DNA of 26,683 nucleotides from Scatosoma sp045537295 (GCA_045537295.1 JAZSPG010000058.1:1-26683), one strand, 5' to 3'. Positions 6,777 through 15,592 are shown, counted from the stretch's first letter. Notes: generated by a model from the sequence alone, not told the origin. Numbers and translations: made by a program.

Positions 6777-8768
6777 TTGAACAAGAAATCTAAAACGATA
6801 ATTTGGATAGTCGTTGCCGTCGTGGGTATCGCTTTGGTGGGTATGCTGATTAGCAATATCATCAACGCGTCTACCACCGTTTCGTTCACCGAACTTTTAT
6901 CCATTATTCAAACGGAAGACGTGCAAACTATCTACGTGGACGGCTACGTTTGGCAGGTGTTGCTTAAAGACGGTTCGAAAATTAACGTCGAGGCAGGCGC
7001 AAGCGTGTACGACTTCGCGTCCTTTTCCGCGTTTTTGAAAACGCTTGGCGTACCCGAAACCGAGTACGGCGTGGATTTTTCTAAGTTGGGTTTTGACGTC
7101 GTGTTCGCCGACCCTAACGCTGGTAGCGTTTGGTCGAGCTTAATTCCTATCTTTGGCGTCCTTTTGGTAGCGTTGATGTTCTGGCTGATTATGCGTAGCG
7201 CGTCGGGTGCGGGTGGCGCTACGATGAGTATGAACAAGCAAAAAGCCAACGTACAAAACAACTTGAAGGTGCGTTTTTCGGACGTAGCGGGCGCGGAAGA
7301 AGAAAAGGAAGAACTTGCGGAAGTCGTAGAGTTTTTGAAAAGCCCGAAAAAGTTTTCTTCGCTCGGCGCGCGTATTCCCTCGGGCGTGCTTTTGGTAGGC
7401 CCTCCGGGTACGGGTAAAACCTTATTCGCCAAAGCCGTAGCGGGCGAGGCGGGCGTACCGTTCTTTTCCGTTTCAGGTTCGGATTTCGTAGAAATGTACG
7501 TAGGCGTGGGCGCAAAGCGCGTGCGCGACCTGTTCGATATGGCGAAGAAAAACCAGCCTTGCATTATCTTTATCGACGAAATCGACGCCGTGGGTAGACG
7601 GCGCGGTGCGGGACTTGGTGGCGGTCACGACGAAAGAGAACAAACGCTCAACCAAATCCTCGTACAAATGGACGGGTTTGAAAGCAACGAGGGTATTATC
7701 GTAATGGCGGCGACCAACCGCGCGGATATTTTAGACCCCGCATTATTGCGCCCGGGTAGATTTGACAGACAAATTAACGTGAATTTGCCCGACGTAAAGG
7801 GCCGTGAACAAATCCTCAAAGTGCACGCGAGAAACAAGCCGATGGCGCCCGACGTCAACTTCAAAACGGTGGCGCGGATTACCGCAGGATTTTCGGGTGC
7901 GGAACTTGCCAACCTCTTGAACGAGGCGGCGATTTTGGCGGCGCGCGCGGGTAAGCGTATGATAGGCAATCTCGAATTATACGACGGTATCAACAAGGTG
8001 TTGATGGGACCGCAAAAGAAGAGTAGGGTGGTTACCGAATCGGATAAACGCTGTACGGCGTATCACGAGGCGGGGCACGCGGTACTCGCTTGTCTTTGCA
8101 AGCATTGCGACCCCGTACACGAAGTTTCGATTATTCCCCGCGGTAGAGCGGCGGGGTATACGATGACCCGTCCCGAAACGGACGATAACGACGTTTCGTA
8201 CAATAAACTTATCGATAATATTTGTATGTCGCTCGGCGGGCGCGTAGCCGAAGAACTCGTTATTCAAGACGTAACGACGGGCGCAAGCGCGGATTTACAG
8301 CACGTGTCCGATATTGCGCGCAGAATGGTTACGCAATGGGGTATGAGCGATAAACTCGGTCTTGTGGCGTACGACAGCGACCAACCCGTGTTTATGGGTA
8401 TGGAATACGGTAACCAAAGCCGTGGCGGGTATTCGCAGGAAACGGCGGCAACGATTGACGGGGAAATCCGTCGGCTTATCACCGAGGCGCATACGCGTGC
8501 TACCAAGTTACTCAAAGAAAACCGTTCTATTTTGGATAATATGTCGAGGGTTTTGGTGGAAAAAGAAACGATTTACACCGAAGAAGTGTCAATGCTGATG
8601 AAAGGCGTAAGCTATAAAGAGGTGATTGCGTTTATGGACGAGCGCGAGGGCGAGCATCAAAACAACCCGTTTGCAAGCGTTACTACGCCGAGTAAAGAGC
8701 ATATCGTAGAAGAAGAAAAGCCCGCTGAAAGCGAGGCAAAAGACGAAAATAACCAAAGCGAAGAATAA
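6777..8768 (+). CDS. ftsH: ATP-dependent zinc metalloprotease FtsH
   Basis: Membrane-anchored AAA+ protease that degrades misassembled membrane proteins and regulatory substrates. It has 663 residues, normal for FtsH. TM1 lies at about 8-28, an extracytoplasmic region follows, and TM2 is at about 118-140. The AAA+ module has Walker A GPPGTGKT (208-215), Walker B IIFIDEIDAVG and the second region of homology ending LRPGRFDRQI. The peptidase domain has HEAGH (430-434) with the third zinc ligand probably Asp506 in GASADLQH. An acidic Glu-rich tail follows. The start is TTG at 6777, supported by AGGAG with 7-nt spacing and by the normal N-terminus. Monocistronic, or weakly read through into the ParB-like gene across the hairpin at 8777-8812. 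Confidence 0.97.
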   Translation: MNKKSKTIIWIVVAVVGIALVGMLISNIINASTTVSFTELLSIIQTEDVQTIYVDGYVWQVLLKDGSKINVEAGASVYDFASFSAFLKTLGVPETEYGVDFSKLGFDVVFADPNAGSVWSSLIPIFGVLLVALMFWLIMRSASGAGGATMSMNKQKANVQNNLKVRFSDVAGAEEEKEELAEVVEFLKSPKKFSSLGARIPSGVLLVGPPGTGKTLFAKAVAGEAGVPFFSVSGSDFVEMYVGVGAKRVRDLFDMAKKNQPCIIFIDEIDAVGRRRGAGLGGGHDEREQTLNQILVQMDGFESNEGIIVMAATNRADILDPALLRPGRFDRQINVNLPDVKGREQILKVHARNKPMAPDVNFKTVARITAGFSGAELANLLNEAAILAARAGKRMIGNLELYDGINKVLMGPQKKSRVVTESDKRCTAYHEAGHAVLACLCKHCDPVHEVSIIPRGRAAGYTMTRPETDDNDVSYNKLIDNICMSLGGRVAEELVIQDVTTGASADLQHVSDIARRMVTQWGMSDKLGLVAYDSDQPVFMGMEYGNQSRGGYSQETAATIDGEIRRLITEAHTRATKLLKENRSILDNMSRVLVEKETIYTEEVSMLMKGVSYKEVIAFMDEREGEHQNNPFASVTTPSKEHIVEEEKPAESEAKDENNQSEE

Positions 8769-8776
8769 CCACGCAA

Positions 8777-8812
8777 AAAACGGGATAGCTTATAAGGCAA
8801 TCCCGTTTTTAT
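8777..8812 (+). terminator. Terminator/attenuator between ftsH and the ParB-like gene
   Basis: AAAAACGGGAT pairs with ATCCCGTTTTT around a 13-nt loop, and the T-run ends only about 13 nt before the next ATG. Since no separate promoter is evident for the downstream gene, partial read-through is likely. Confidence 0.8.
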
Positions 8813-8824
8813 CAAAGGAAAGGT

Positions 8825-9664
8825 ATGGAACGCAGTAAAAAACGCAAAAATTTAGAGGTTTCGTTTGAGAAAAAGACCATTCCCGTATCGTTAATCGACG
8901 CGGACAGTTCGCTCGATAGCTGGGATAAAAAGACCTTAAAAATACGGTCGGCGTATTTTATGTTAAACGGTGCGCCAGAGTTTGCCGTCAACGAAAAGGC
9001 GGACGGGCGGTTTCGTTTGCTTGCCTTAGACGCGGATTTTTACGCGGTGAAGTTTTCGGGGTTTAGAGAAGTGACGGCACGGGTGTACCGTTTCACCGAT
9101 AAAAACGCGGAAATTTTCTCGCTCGTCGAACGCTTGAAAATAGAAAAACTAAGCGCGATGGACGAGGCGTATTTGATGAAACGCTTATCGAGCGAATTTT
9201 CGCTCACACAGGACGATATCGCTTCGCTTATCGGTGTTTCCCGTCCCGCCGTTGCCAACACGTTACGGCTTTTGACCTTAGACGCGGGGGTGGTGGGCTT
9301 GATAGAAAGCGGTAAACTGTCCGCCGGACACGCCCGCGCGCTCGTGCGCGTACCCAAGGACAAGCAGTTCGCGTTTGCCGAAGAGGCGATAAAACGGGGG
9401 TATACCGTGCGGGAAATGGAACGGACGGTGAAGGCGTATTTAACGCCCCCTGAAATTTTGCAAAAAGAAAACGAGGCGAAAGCGCAGGCGCGGGGCGCGC
9501 AGTTAAAGGCGTTCGTCGAGCGTATGCGCGGGGTGTACCGTACCAAAGTTTCGTTAATCGGTAACGAGAAAAAGGGCAGGATTTACGTGGATTATTATTC
9601 GCCTGAGGATTTATACCGCTTTGAAGAATTTTTGGATATTATCGAGCGTTTCCAAGGGGATTGA
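8825..9664 (+). CDS. Divergent ParB/Spo0J-like DNA-binding protein lacking the CTP-binding motif
   Basis: A 279-aa protein aligned with ParB/Noc architecture. An N-terminal ParB-like fold (about 16-95) starts 'KTIPVSLID'. A helix-turn-helix at about 127-150 has 'SLTQDDIASLIGVSRPAVANTLRLL', broken here only by the window of interest, followed by KLSAGHARALVRV. A C-terminal dimerisation-like segment is GRIYVDYYSPEDLYRF. Where ParB proteins carry the GERRxRA CTP-binding box, this one reads ALDADFYA (67-74), and the second Arg-rich box (ENLQR-type) is ERLKIEKL. It therefore probably cannot bind CTP in the canonical way. There is no parA or parS-like context. A short-spaced AGGAAAGG precedes the ATG. 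Likely a nucleoid-associated or regulatory relative; function unknown. Confidence 0.82.
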   Translation: MERSKKRKNLEVSFEKKTIPVSLIDADSSLDSWDKKTLKIRSAYFMLNGAPEFAVNEKADGRFRLLALDADFYAVKFSGFREVTARVYRFTDKNAEIFSLVERLKIEKLSAMDEAYLMKRLSSEFSLTQDDIASLIGVSRPAVANTLRLLTLDAGVVGLIESGKLSAGHARALVRVPKDKQFAFAEEAIKRGYTVREMERTVKAYLTPPEILQKENEAKAQARGAQLKAFVERMRGVYRTKVSLIGNEKKGRIYVDYYSPEDLYRFEEFLDIIERFQGD

Positions 9665-9685
9665 GCGGGAATGAATTGTGATAAT

Positions 9686-9760
9686 GAAGCGCTTTGCGTT
9701 TGAATTCACGGGCGTAGGCTAATTGGTTGAGCGTAATCGAAAATTCACGCGCGTAAGCGC
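9686..9760. repeat. Direct and inverted repeats in the convergent intergenic region
   Basis: ATTCACGGGCGTA (9704-9716) recurs as ATTCACGCGCGTA (9743-9755). GCGCTT near 9689 can pair with AAGCGC near 9755, and GAATT with AATTC, giving an imperfect stem-loop just before the terminator. No ORF of note is inside. Significance uncertain. Confidence 0.35.
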
Positions 9761-9772
9761 AATGCATAATAG

Positions 9773-9812
9773 AAAACGGGCGACCCGTGTGCGCGGGTTG
9801 CCCGTTTTTTTT
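9773..9812 (+). terminator. Bidirectional terminator between the ParB-like gene and fba
   Basis: AAAACGGGC-gACCCG pairs with CGGGTt-GCCCGTTTT. An 8-nt T-run follows on the plus strand and a shorter one on the minus strand, so it can stop both convergent units. Confidence 0.9.
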
Positions 9813-9822
9813 ATTCTGTTAA

Positions 9823-10761
9823 TTAAAATGCTTTGCCAGCCGAACCGAGCACGTTGACGATTTTATGTTTTACCATTTCTTTCATCATTGCACGCGCGTC
9901 GCCAAGATATTGACGAGGGTCGAAGTGCGAGGGTTGCTCACAGAAGTGCTGACGGATAGCCGCCGTAAACGCTACGCGCAGGTCGGAGTCGATATTGATT
10001 TTGCAAACCGCCATTTGCGCCGCTTTTCTAAGTTCGCTTTCGGGGATACCGATTGCGTCGGGCATATGACCGCCGAATTTGTTGACGATTGCAACTTTAT
10101 CCTGCGGAACGGACGACGCACCGTGAAGAACGATAGGGAAACCGGGCAATCTCTTGCCGATTTCTTCCAAAATATCCAAACGGAGTTTAGGGTCTTGACC
10201 AGGCTTGAATTTGTACGCGCCGTGGCTTGTCCCGATAGCGATTGCAAGCGAGTCGATACCCGTTCTTTGCGTAAATTCTTCCACTTCGTCGGGCGAGGTG
10301 AATTGCGCGTCTGCCGCGGACACGTTTACGTCGTCCTCGATACCTGCAAGCTTTCCAAGCTCCGCTTCCACGACAACGCCGTGGTCGTGTGCGTACTCAA
10401 CGACTTTTTTGGTGATGGCGATATTCTCTTCCCAAGGATGCGAGGACGCGTCAATCATAACGGAAGTAAAGCCACCGTCGATGGACGCTTTACAAATTTC
10501 GAAATCTGCGCCGTGGTCAAGGTGCATAGCAACGGGAATATCGTTCGTTTCTACTGCCGCTTGAACGAGGTGTTTCAAATATACGGGGTTCGCATATTTT
10601 CTTGCGCCTGCGGAAACCTGTAAAATAACAGGGGACTTTTCTTCGTTTGCCGCTTCAACGATGGCTTGAATCATTTCCATATTGTTTACGTTGAACGCGC
10701 CGATTGCGTATTTTTCCGCATACGCTCTTTTGAACATTTCGGTAGTGGTTACCAAAGGCAT
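9823..10761 (-). CDS. fba: Class II fructose-1,6-bisphosphate aldolase
   Basis: Zinc-dependent cleavage of fructose-1,6-bisphosphate to dihydroxyacetone phosphate and glyceraldehyde-3-phosphate in glycolysis/gluconeogenesis. 312 residues, within family range. Metal and active-site motifs are present: HLDHGADFE (the DHG zinc-binding site), VEAELGKLAGIEDD, GTSHGAYKF and VLHGASSVP. The C-terminal phosphate-binding INIDSDLR is followed by a normal end. The start is ATG at 10761-10759 with GGAGG upstream. Its 17-nt initiation region (GGAGGAACTTTATTATG) is identical to that of gap. It is monocistronic, with a promoter at 10806-10834 and a shared terminator at 9773-9812. It is a tagatose-bisphosphate aldolase relative by fold, but context favours fba. 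Confidence 0.95.
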   Translation of the reverse strand: MPLVTTTEMFKRAYAEKYAIGAFNVNNMEMIQAIVEAANEEKSPVILQVSAGARKYANPVYLKHLVQAAVETNDIPVAMHLDHGADFEICKASIDGGFTSVMIDASSHPWEENIAITKKVVEYAHDHGVVVEAELGKLAGIEDDVNVSAADAQFTSPDEVEEFTQRTGIDSLAIAIGTSHGAYKFKPGQDPKLRLDILEEIGKRLPGFPIVLHGASSVPQDKVAIVNKFGGHMPDAIGIPESELRKAAQMAVCKINIDSDLRVAFTAAIRQHFCEQPSHFDPRQYLGDARAMMKEMVKHKIVNVLGSAGKAF

Positions 10762-10805
10762 AATAAAGTTCCTCCAAAAAATTTTTCTTTTTTTCGTACG
10801 GAAAT

Positions 10806-10834
10806 ATTATAGCCTATTTTTCGATAAAAAGCAA
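10806..10834 (-). promoter_or_regulatory. Sigma-A promoter of fba
   Basis: On the reverse strand, TTGCTT (10834-10829), a 17-bp spacer and TATAAT (10811-10806), about 45 nt before the start codon. Confidence 0.8.
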
Positions 10835-10913
10835 TCGAATAAGCGGGAAATTTGTAAATTTTTTGCGTTTTAGACGCGGTAGTTTTTGCAAAACAAAAAA
10901 AGCTTTTAACCAC

Positions 10914-10943
10914 TTGACAAACCTGCGGTTTATATAGTATAAT
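10914..10943 (+). promoter_or_regulatory. Sigma-A promoter of the RyR-like/AAA+/YbjN-like operon
   Basis: Consensus TTGACA (10914-10919), an 18-bp spacer and consensus TATAAT (10938-10943), about 30 nt before the first ATG. Both hexamers are perfect, suggesting housekeeping expression. Confidence 0.85.
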
Positions 10944-10972
10944 ATAGAATAATAACCTAAGGGAATATTTAG

Positions 10973-12988
10973 ATGATGACGACGTTTTGTTTGGTAACGC
11001 TACTGCTTTCCGCGACGCTTTTGCTCGGCGCGGTGGTGGGTAGCGTTTATTTACATAAAAAACAACGGCAAAAAACGGACGCGAACGAGGGAAAAGACTT
11101 CCCGCTTTCGCCTTTCCGCCTGTTTTTAATCGGGTTCTTCTTGGCGGGTTGCGTAATGCTTTTCCCCGCGTATTATACGGAATATTTCAAGACGGAAGTC
11201 GTTTTTGCCCGCGAGGTCAAATCCGTTTTACTCTCCGCGCTGGACACGATGCGTATCTTTATCCTCGACAGCGATTTCGATACCATCGGCGCGGTGGTAA
11301 GTAACACCCAAACGGTAGATAAAGCGCTCGGCGTGGCGTATTCAGTGTACGCGTCTGTTTTATACGTGCTTGCGCCCGTATTGACCGCAGGGTTCGTTTT
11401 GTCCTTTTTCAAGGACGCGTTCGCTAAGCTTAAATACCGCCTGAAATACCGCGCGGATATTTATATTATGTCCGAACTCAACGAGCGTTCTATCGCGCTC
11501 GCGGAAGATATTTTGCTTGAAAAACCGAACGAACCCGCCAAAAAACGCCGTCGTCGCGCGGTGGTGTTCGCGGACGTATTCGAAAAGGACGAGGAAGGGA
11601 ATTTCGAACTCGTATCCCGCGCGAAACGCTTAGGTGCGATTTGTATGAAACGGGATATTACGAGCATACCCTTACAGCGCGGGGGCTTGGATTGTACGCG
11701 CAAGCTGTATTTTATCCGCGAAAACGAGGACGAGAATATCAAACAGTCCTTGGAAATGATAGAAACCTGCCGTAAAAACCCTAAATACAACAACTATAAC
11801 ACGCAATTTTTCGTGTTCACTTTTTCCACCGACACGGGCGGGGAAATTTTGTTCAATTCCGCGGACTTTGGCGCAATGAAAGTTCGGCGCGTGAACGAGA
11901 ATACCAACCTCGTGTTAAGCACTTTGCAAACACATTCGGTATTTACCGACGCGGTGGGGCGCGAGGGCAACAAGCAAATCAACGTGGTTATCGTCGGTCT
12001 TGGCGGTTACGGAACGGAGCTTTTGAAAACGCTTTGCTGGTGCGGACAAACGGTGGGCTACACCGTGCGTATCCACGCGTTCGACAAAGACCCCGACGCG
12101 CCTGAGCGTATCCGTGCGATTGCGCCCGATTTGATAAAATACGAGAGCGACGAAAACGCGGAAGAACCCTTTTACAGCATTACTTTTCATACCCAAACGG
12201 ACGTTGCGAGCGCGCAATTTACCGACGAGTTAGCAAAAATTAAGGACGTGACGACGGCGTTCGTTACCCTCGGCGACGACGGTCTGAATATGGCTACCGC
12301 GCTGAAAATGCGTACGCAGTTCGAGCGTAGCCGTTTGGAAAAGGGGTATAATATACCGCCTATTCTCGCCGTCGTATACAGCGACGTAAAGAGCAGAAGT
12401 TTTTCGTTCGGTAAGGATTTGAAAAGTATTCAAGACGGGCGGGATTACGGTATTCGGTTTATCGGGGATATGCATTCCCGTTACACCCTGCAAACGATTG
12501 AACAGGAACGCTTGGAAAAGCTGGGTCAGGCTTGTCATTTGCACTGGACGATAGCCTCGGGCGAGCGGAAAATTAACGAGGCGAAAACGGACGAGGAACG
12601 CCTTGCCTGTATCGAGGCGTTAAAGGCGGAAAAACAGGCGCAGGCGGAAAAATACGAGCGTTACGAGTATTACCGCAAAGCCTCTATGGCGCAAGCAATG
12701 CACGAGGTATTGCGCGAAGAGCTGGGTATTTTGCCCGATAAAAACGGTTACGACGGCGCGTTGCTTACCGAGTACGAGCATAGACGCTGGACGGTGTTTA
12801 TGCGTGCGGAAGGGTACGTGTACGAGGATTTGAGCGGGTATCCCGTCTTAGAGGAAACGGGTAAAAAACGCGCGATGGACGATATTGCGCGGGCGCACGA
12901 ACGGTTGCGTCATCTCGAAGTTTTGTCGGACGAGGAATGGGACAAGGACGCGCGGAGTATCGGCGCGAAAATAAGAAAAGAAAAATAA
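10973..12988 (+). CDS. Membrane protein with tandem Rossmann/RCK-like domains and C-terminal RyR-like motif
   Basis: 671 aa, unnamed. Three hydrophobic segments lie at about 4-26, 46-66 and 120-145; the rest is cytosolic. A first Rossmann-like region begins at about 160 (DIYIMSELNERSIALAEDIL) without a glycine motif. A second begins at 336 (NVVIVGLGGYGTELLKTL) with an intact GLGGYG nucleotide-binding loop (342-347) and an acidic residue after strand 2 (HAFDKD), as in TrkA-N/RCK domains. After a Lys/Glu-rich helical stretch, the C-terminus has TEYEHRRWTVFMRAEGYVY (Glu602-Trp606). This resembles the EHxRW...GW signature of bacterial RyR-repeat domains. AAGGGA precedes the ATG; an ATG three bases later is possible. 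First gene of a four-gene operon, it could sense a nucleotide or ion at the membrane (inference). Confidence 0.7.
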   Translation: MMTTFCLVTLLLSATLLLGAVVGSVYLHKKQRQKTDANEGKDFPLSPFRLFLIGFFLAGCVMLFPAYYTEYFKTEVVFAREVKSVLLSALDTMRIFILDSDFDTIGAVVSNTQTVDKALGVAYSVYASVLYVLAPVLTAGFVLSFFKDAFAKLKYRLKYRADIYIMSELNERSIALAEDILLEKPNEPAKKRRRRAVVFADVFEKDEEGNFELVSRAKRLGAICMKRDITSIPLQRGGLDCTRKLYFIRENEDENIKQSLEMIETCRKNPKYNNYNTQFFVFTFSTDTGGEILFNSADFGAMKVRRVNENTNLVLSTLQTHSVFTDAVGREGNKQINVVIVGLGGYGTELLKTLCWCGQTVGYTVRIHAFDKDPDAPERIRAIAPDLIKYESDENAEEPFYSITFHTQTDVASAQFTDELAKIKDVTTAFVTLGDDGLNMATALKMRTQFERSRLEKGYNIPPILAVVYSDVKSRSFSFGKDLKSIQDGRDYGIRFIGDMHSRYTLQTIEQERLEKLGQACHLHWTIASGERKINEAKTDEERLACIEALKAEKQAQAEKYERYEYYRKASMAQAMHEVLREELGILPDKNGYDGALLTEYEHRRWTVFMRAEGYVYEDLSGYPVLEETGKKRAMDDIARAHERLRHLEVLSDEEWDKDARSIGAKIRKEK

Positions 12989-13007
12989 TCACTAAGGGAG
13001 AAAGGAT

Positions 13008-15071
13008 ATGAAAAAGTTGATAGCGGTCGATTTTAACAGCGCTTGGATTTTCCGTCACCGTGCGGACGACACCCTGCCCGTCGCGTATTTAATGCGCGCG
13101 GTGCTGGATAAGTACGGGTATTGCGTAACCGTAAAGGAATCGTCCTTTACCGTGGTATCGTTTATCGTCACCGAAAAAGAGGACGTCAGCGCGGAACAGG
13201 TAAAGGCGCATTTTATCGCGGAATTTAAGAAAGCGTACGGCGATAAGGATTTCGCCGAATGTACGGTTTCCGTTACCGACTATACCGAAGAACCCGCAGT
13301 TGAAGAAACCGAAACGCCCGCAGGGCAAGCGCAAACGGAGGGTTCGGGTTTGGATGCCGTATTCGCGCGCAAGGGTACGCAAAGTACGCAAATGCGCGAA
13401 GAGGATATTTGCGGTACGGCGCAGGAAAAGCTGGATAAAATCAACGCGCTTATCGGTGCGGATGAGTTCAAAAAACTCGCGGAGGAAATGGTGCAAATCG
13501 CGCCGTCCATTATCCGTAGCAAGACCTTTAATATCTTCACCTATCAATCGTATTTGTTTTCGATAAACGACGGGTATGGGCTCACCACCTGTTTACAGGA
13601 TTTAGCCGAGCTCGTCGGCGCGCTCCGTATTAAGCCCGTAGAACAGGGTAATCGCGCGGTGACGGAGATAAAGCTTGCTCCGCCCAAAGGGGAAAGCACC
13701 GAGCCGTTCAGCGACGTTTTACAGAAATTAGACAGCAATTTCAAAGGCACTTTGCAGGTGCTTTGTATCGATATCAGCGAATGGATTAACGACACCAACA
13801 CCAAGAAATTCAAAGAGTTTCTTATGCAGATAGAACGGCATATGAACAACTTTATTATCGTGTTCCGTATTCCGTTCGTGGATAAAGAGGTGTTGGAACA
13901 AATCCGCTGTTCGCTTTCGGATATAATGTTCGTTAGAACGGTGTCGTTTGCGCCGATGAGCGCGGACGAGTTACAAACTTGGGCGGAAAAAGAACTGGAA
14001 ATTTATAATTTTACCGTCGAAAAGGACGCGTGGAAGTATTTCCAAGAACGCATTTCCGAGGAAAAGAGCGACGGTAGATTTTACGGTTTGAACACCGTCA
14101 AAAAGGTCGTGCGCGAATTGTTGTATAAGGTACACTTAAAGAACGCGCGCGAAGAAAAAGCGAATAGCGTGATTTCCGAGGCGGATATGAAAGCGCTTTG
14201 CGCGAACGCGAACGAGGGGCATTTGACGGGCTATCAAATGCTGGACGGTTTGGTGGGCAACCAAAAACTCAAAGACCAAATCCGCCAAATCGTTTCGCAA
14301 ATCGTGTTGGCGCGCAAGGACGACAGCGTGAAAACGCCGTGTATCCATATGCGGTTCGTGGGCAATCCCGGTACGGGCAAAACGACGGTGGCGCGTATTT
14401 TAGGTAAGATTTTGAAAGAGGAAGGCGTGTTGCGCGTCGGCGGATTTTTCGAGTACGCGGGCAGGGATTTCTGCGGTAGATTTATCGGCGAAACCGCACC
14501 CAAAACTTCGAGTATGTGCCGTGACGCGTACGGTTCGGTACTGTTTATCGACGAGGCGTATTCGCTTTTCCGCGGGGACGGGAACGACCGCGACTACGGA
14601 CGCGAGGCGCTGGATACTTTGATTGCGGAAATGGAAAATCACCGTAGCGATTTGGTGGTGATTATGGCTGGGTACACGGACGAGATGGATACCTTGATGA
14701 AAGGTAACGCGGGGCTTGCAAGCCGTATGCCGTACACTTTGGAATTTCCCAACTTCACGCGTGAGGAGCTGTATAAAATATTCGAATCAATGGCGCAAAG
14801 TCGGTTTAAGACGGACAAGGAAATGCTGGAAAGCGCGAAGGCGTATTTTGAGAGCGTACCCGACAGCGTTTTGCAATCGAAAGAATTTAGCAACGCGCGG
14901 TTCGTGCGGAATTTGTACGAACGCGTTTGGGCGAAGTCGGCAATGCGTTGCCAGCTTGAAAAGTTGAAAGAAATTACGCTGACCAAGGACGATTTCGAGC
15001 GTTCGGTGGCGGATAAAGAGTTCAAGTTCAATGAGAAAAAGAAAAACCGTTTAGGTTTCTTTGAAAATTAA
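13008..15071 (+). CDS. Two-module AAA+ ATPase, CbbX/SpoVK-like second module, degenerate first module
   Basis: 687 aa. Residues 1-95 form an unrecognised alpha/beta N-terminal domain followed by a Glu/Thr-rich linker. Residues about 145-390 look like an AAA+ module that lost its Walker A Lys (SINDGYGLTTCLQDLA) and keeps only a weak Walker B (LQVLCIDISEW). The second module (about 425-670) is complete: Walker A GNPGTGKTT (452-460), Walker B LFIDEAYS (512-519), sensor 1 VVIMAGYTDEM, Arg-finger region GLASRM and a sensor-2-like ARFVRNLYERV. It belongs with the CbbX/CfxQ/SpoVK clade of remodelling ATPases, which includes rubisco activases. It begins 19 nt after the preceding stop with an AAAGGA site and is followed by the YbjN-like pair. 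It is probably the motor of this operon's complex (inference). Confidence 0.87.
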   Translation: MKKLIAVDFNSAWIFRHRADDTLPVAYLMRAVLDKYGYCVTVKESSFTVVSFIVTEKEDVSAEQVKAHFIAEFKKAYGDKDFAECTVSVTDYTEEPAVEETETPAGQAQTEGSGLDAVFARKGTQSTQMREEDICGTAQEKLDKINALIGADEFKKLAEEMVQIAPSIIRSKTFNIFTYQSYLFSINDGYGLTTCLQDLAELVGALRIKPVEQGNRAVTEIKLAPPKGESTEPFSDVLQKLDSNFKGTLQVLCIDISEWINDTNTKKFKEFLMQIERHMNNFIIVFRIPFVDKEVLEQIRCSLSDIMFVRTVSFAPMSADELQTWAEKELEIYNFTVEKDAWKYFQERISEEKSDGRFYGLNTVKKVVRELLYKVHLKNAREEKANSVISEADMKALCANANEGHLTGYQMLDGLVGNQKLKDQIRQIVSQIVLARKDDSVKTPCIHMRFVGNPGTGKTTVARILGKILKEEGVLRVGGFFEYAGRDFCGRFIGETAPKTSSMCRDAYGSVLFIDEAYSLFRGDGNDRDYGREALDTLIAEMENHRSDLVVIMAGYTDEMDTLMKGNAGLASRMPYTLEFPNFTREELYKIFESMAQSRFKTDKEMLESAKAYFESVPDSVLQSKEFSNARFVRNLYERVWAKSAMRCQLEKLKEITLTKDDFERSVADKEFKFNEKKKNRLGFFEN

Positions 15072-15098
15072 AAAAATATTTTAAGGAGGATTTTTACT

Positions 15099-15578
15099 AT
15101 GGCAGATGCGCAAAAGCTTAGAAACGCACAGGCGGTATTTAATACCGTGTGCGAGATGTTGGACGACAAGAAATGGAGGTATCAAAAGGACACGGAAAAG
15201 CTGAAAATAAACTGTTCGGCGACGGGTGACGATTTGCCTATCGACGTTCGTTTTAGCGTGGACGCGGAGCGCGACCTCGTTATGTTCCTGTCCTCGCTGA
15301 ATTTTTCCGTTCCCGAAGATATGCGGGAAACGATGGCGAAAGCGGTGAGTATGATTAACTATCCGATGGTGGCGGGCAGTTTCGATTTTAACCCCGCGAC
15401 GGGCGGACTTTTCTTCCGTTTGACGTGTAGCTACCGCGATAGCTTAATTTCTAAGGCGGTGTACGAGTATATGCTTCTCGTATCCTGTGGAACGGTGGAC
15501 GAGTACAACGACAAACTGCTTATGATTGCCAAGGGCAATATGAGTTTGGAAGAATTGAAAAAAGTTATCGATAATTAA
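15099..15578 (+). CDS. YbjN-like small protein, copy 1
   Basis: 159-aa soluble alpha/beta protein of YbjN-like (type III secretion chaperone-like) character. An N-terminal helix (AQAVFNTVCEMLDDKKWRYQ) is followed by strands and 'GDDLPIDVRFSVDAERDLVMF'. Next come a helix with the SYRDSLI motif and the C-terminal segment CGTVDEYNDKLLMIAKG. It is clearly paralogous to the next gene: GDDL, SYRDSLI, CGT(V/I)D(E/D)YNDK and overall spacing are shared. AAGGAGGA gives a strong start, 27 nt after the AAA+ stop. YbjN-type proteins often act as adaptors or regulators, so a partner role for the AAA+ ATPase is plausible but unproven. Confidence 0.72.
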   Translation: MADAQKLRNAQAVFNTVCEMLDDKKWRYQKDTEKLKINCSATGDDLPIDVRFSVDAERDLVMFLSSLNFSVPEDMRETMAKAVSMINYPMVAGSFDFNPATGGLFFRLTCSYRDSLISKAVYEYMLLVSCGTVDEYNDKLLMIAKGNMSLEELKKVIDN

Positions 15579-15592
15579 GGAGGGTGAAAACA

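Noticed and set aside
9865..10623. 252-aa plus-strand open frame
   Set aside because: Antisense to fba, no ribosome binding site or recognisable motif.
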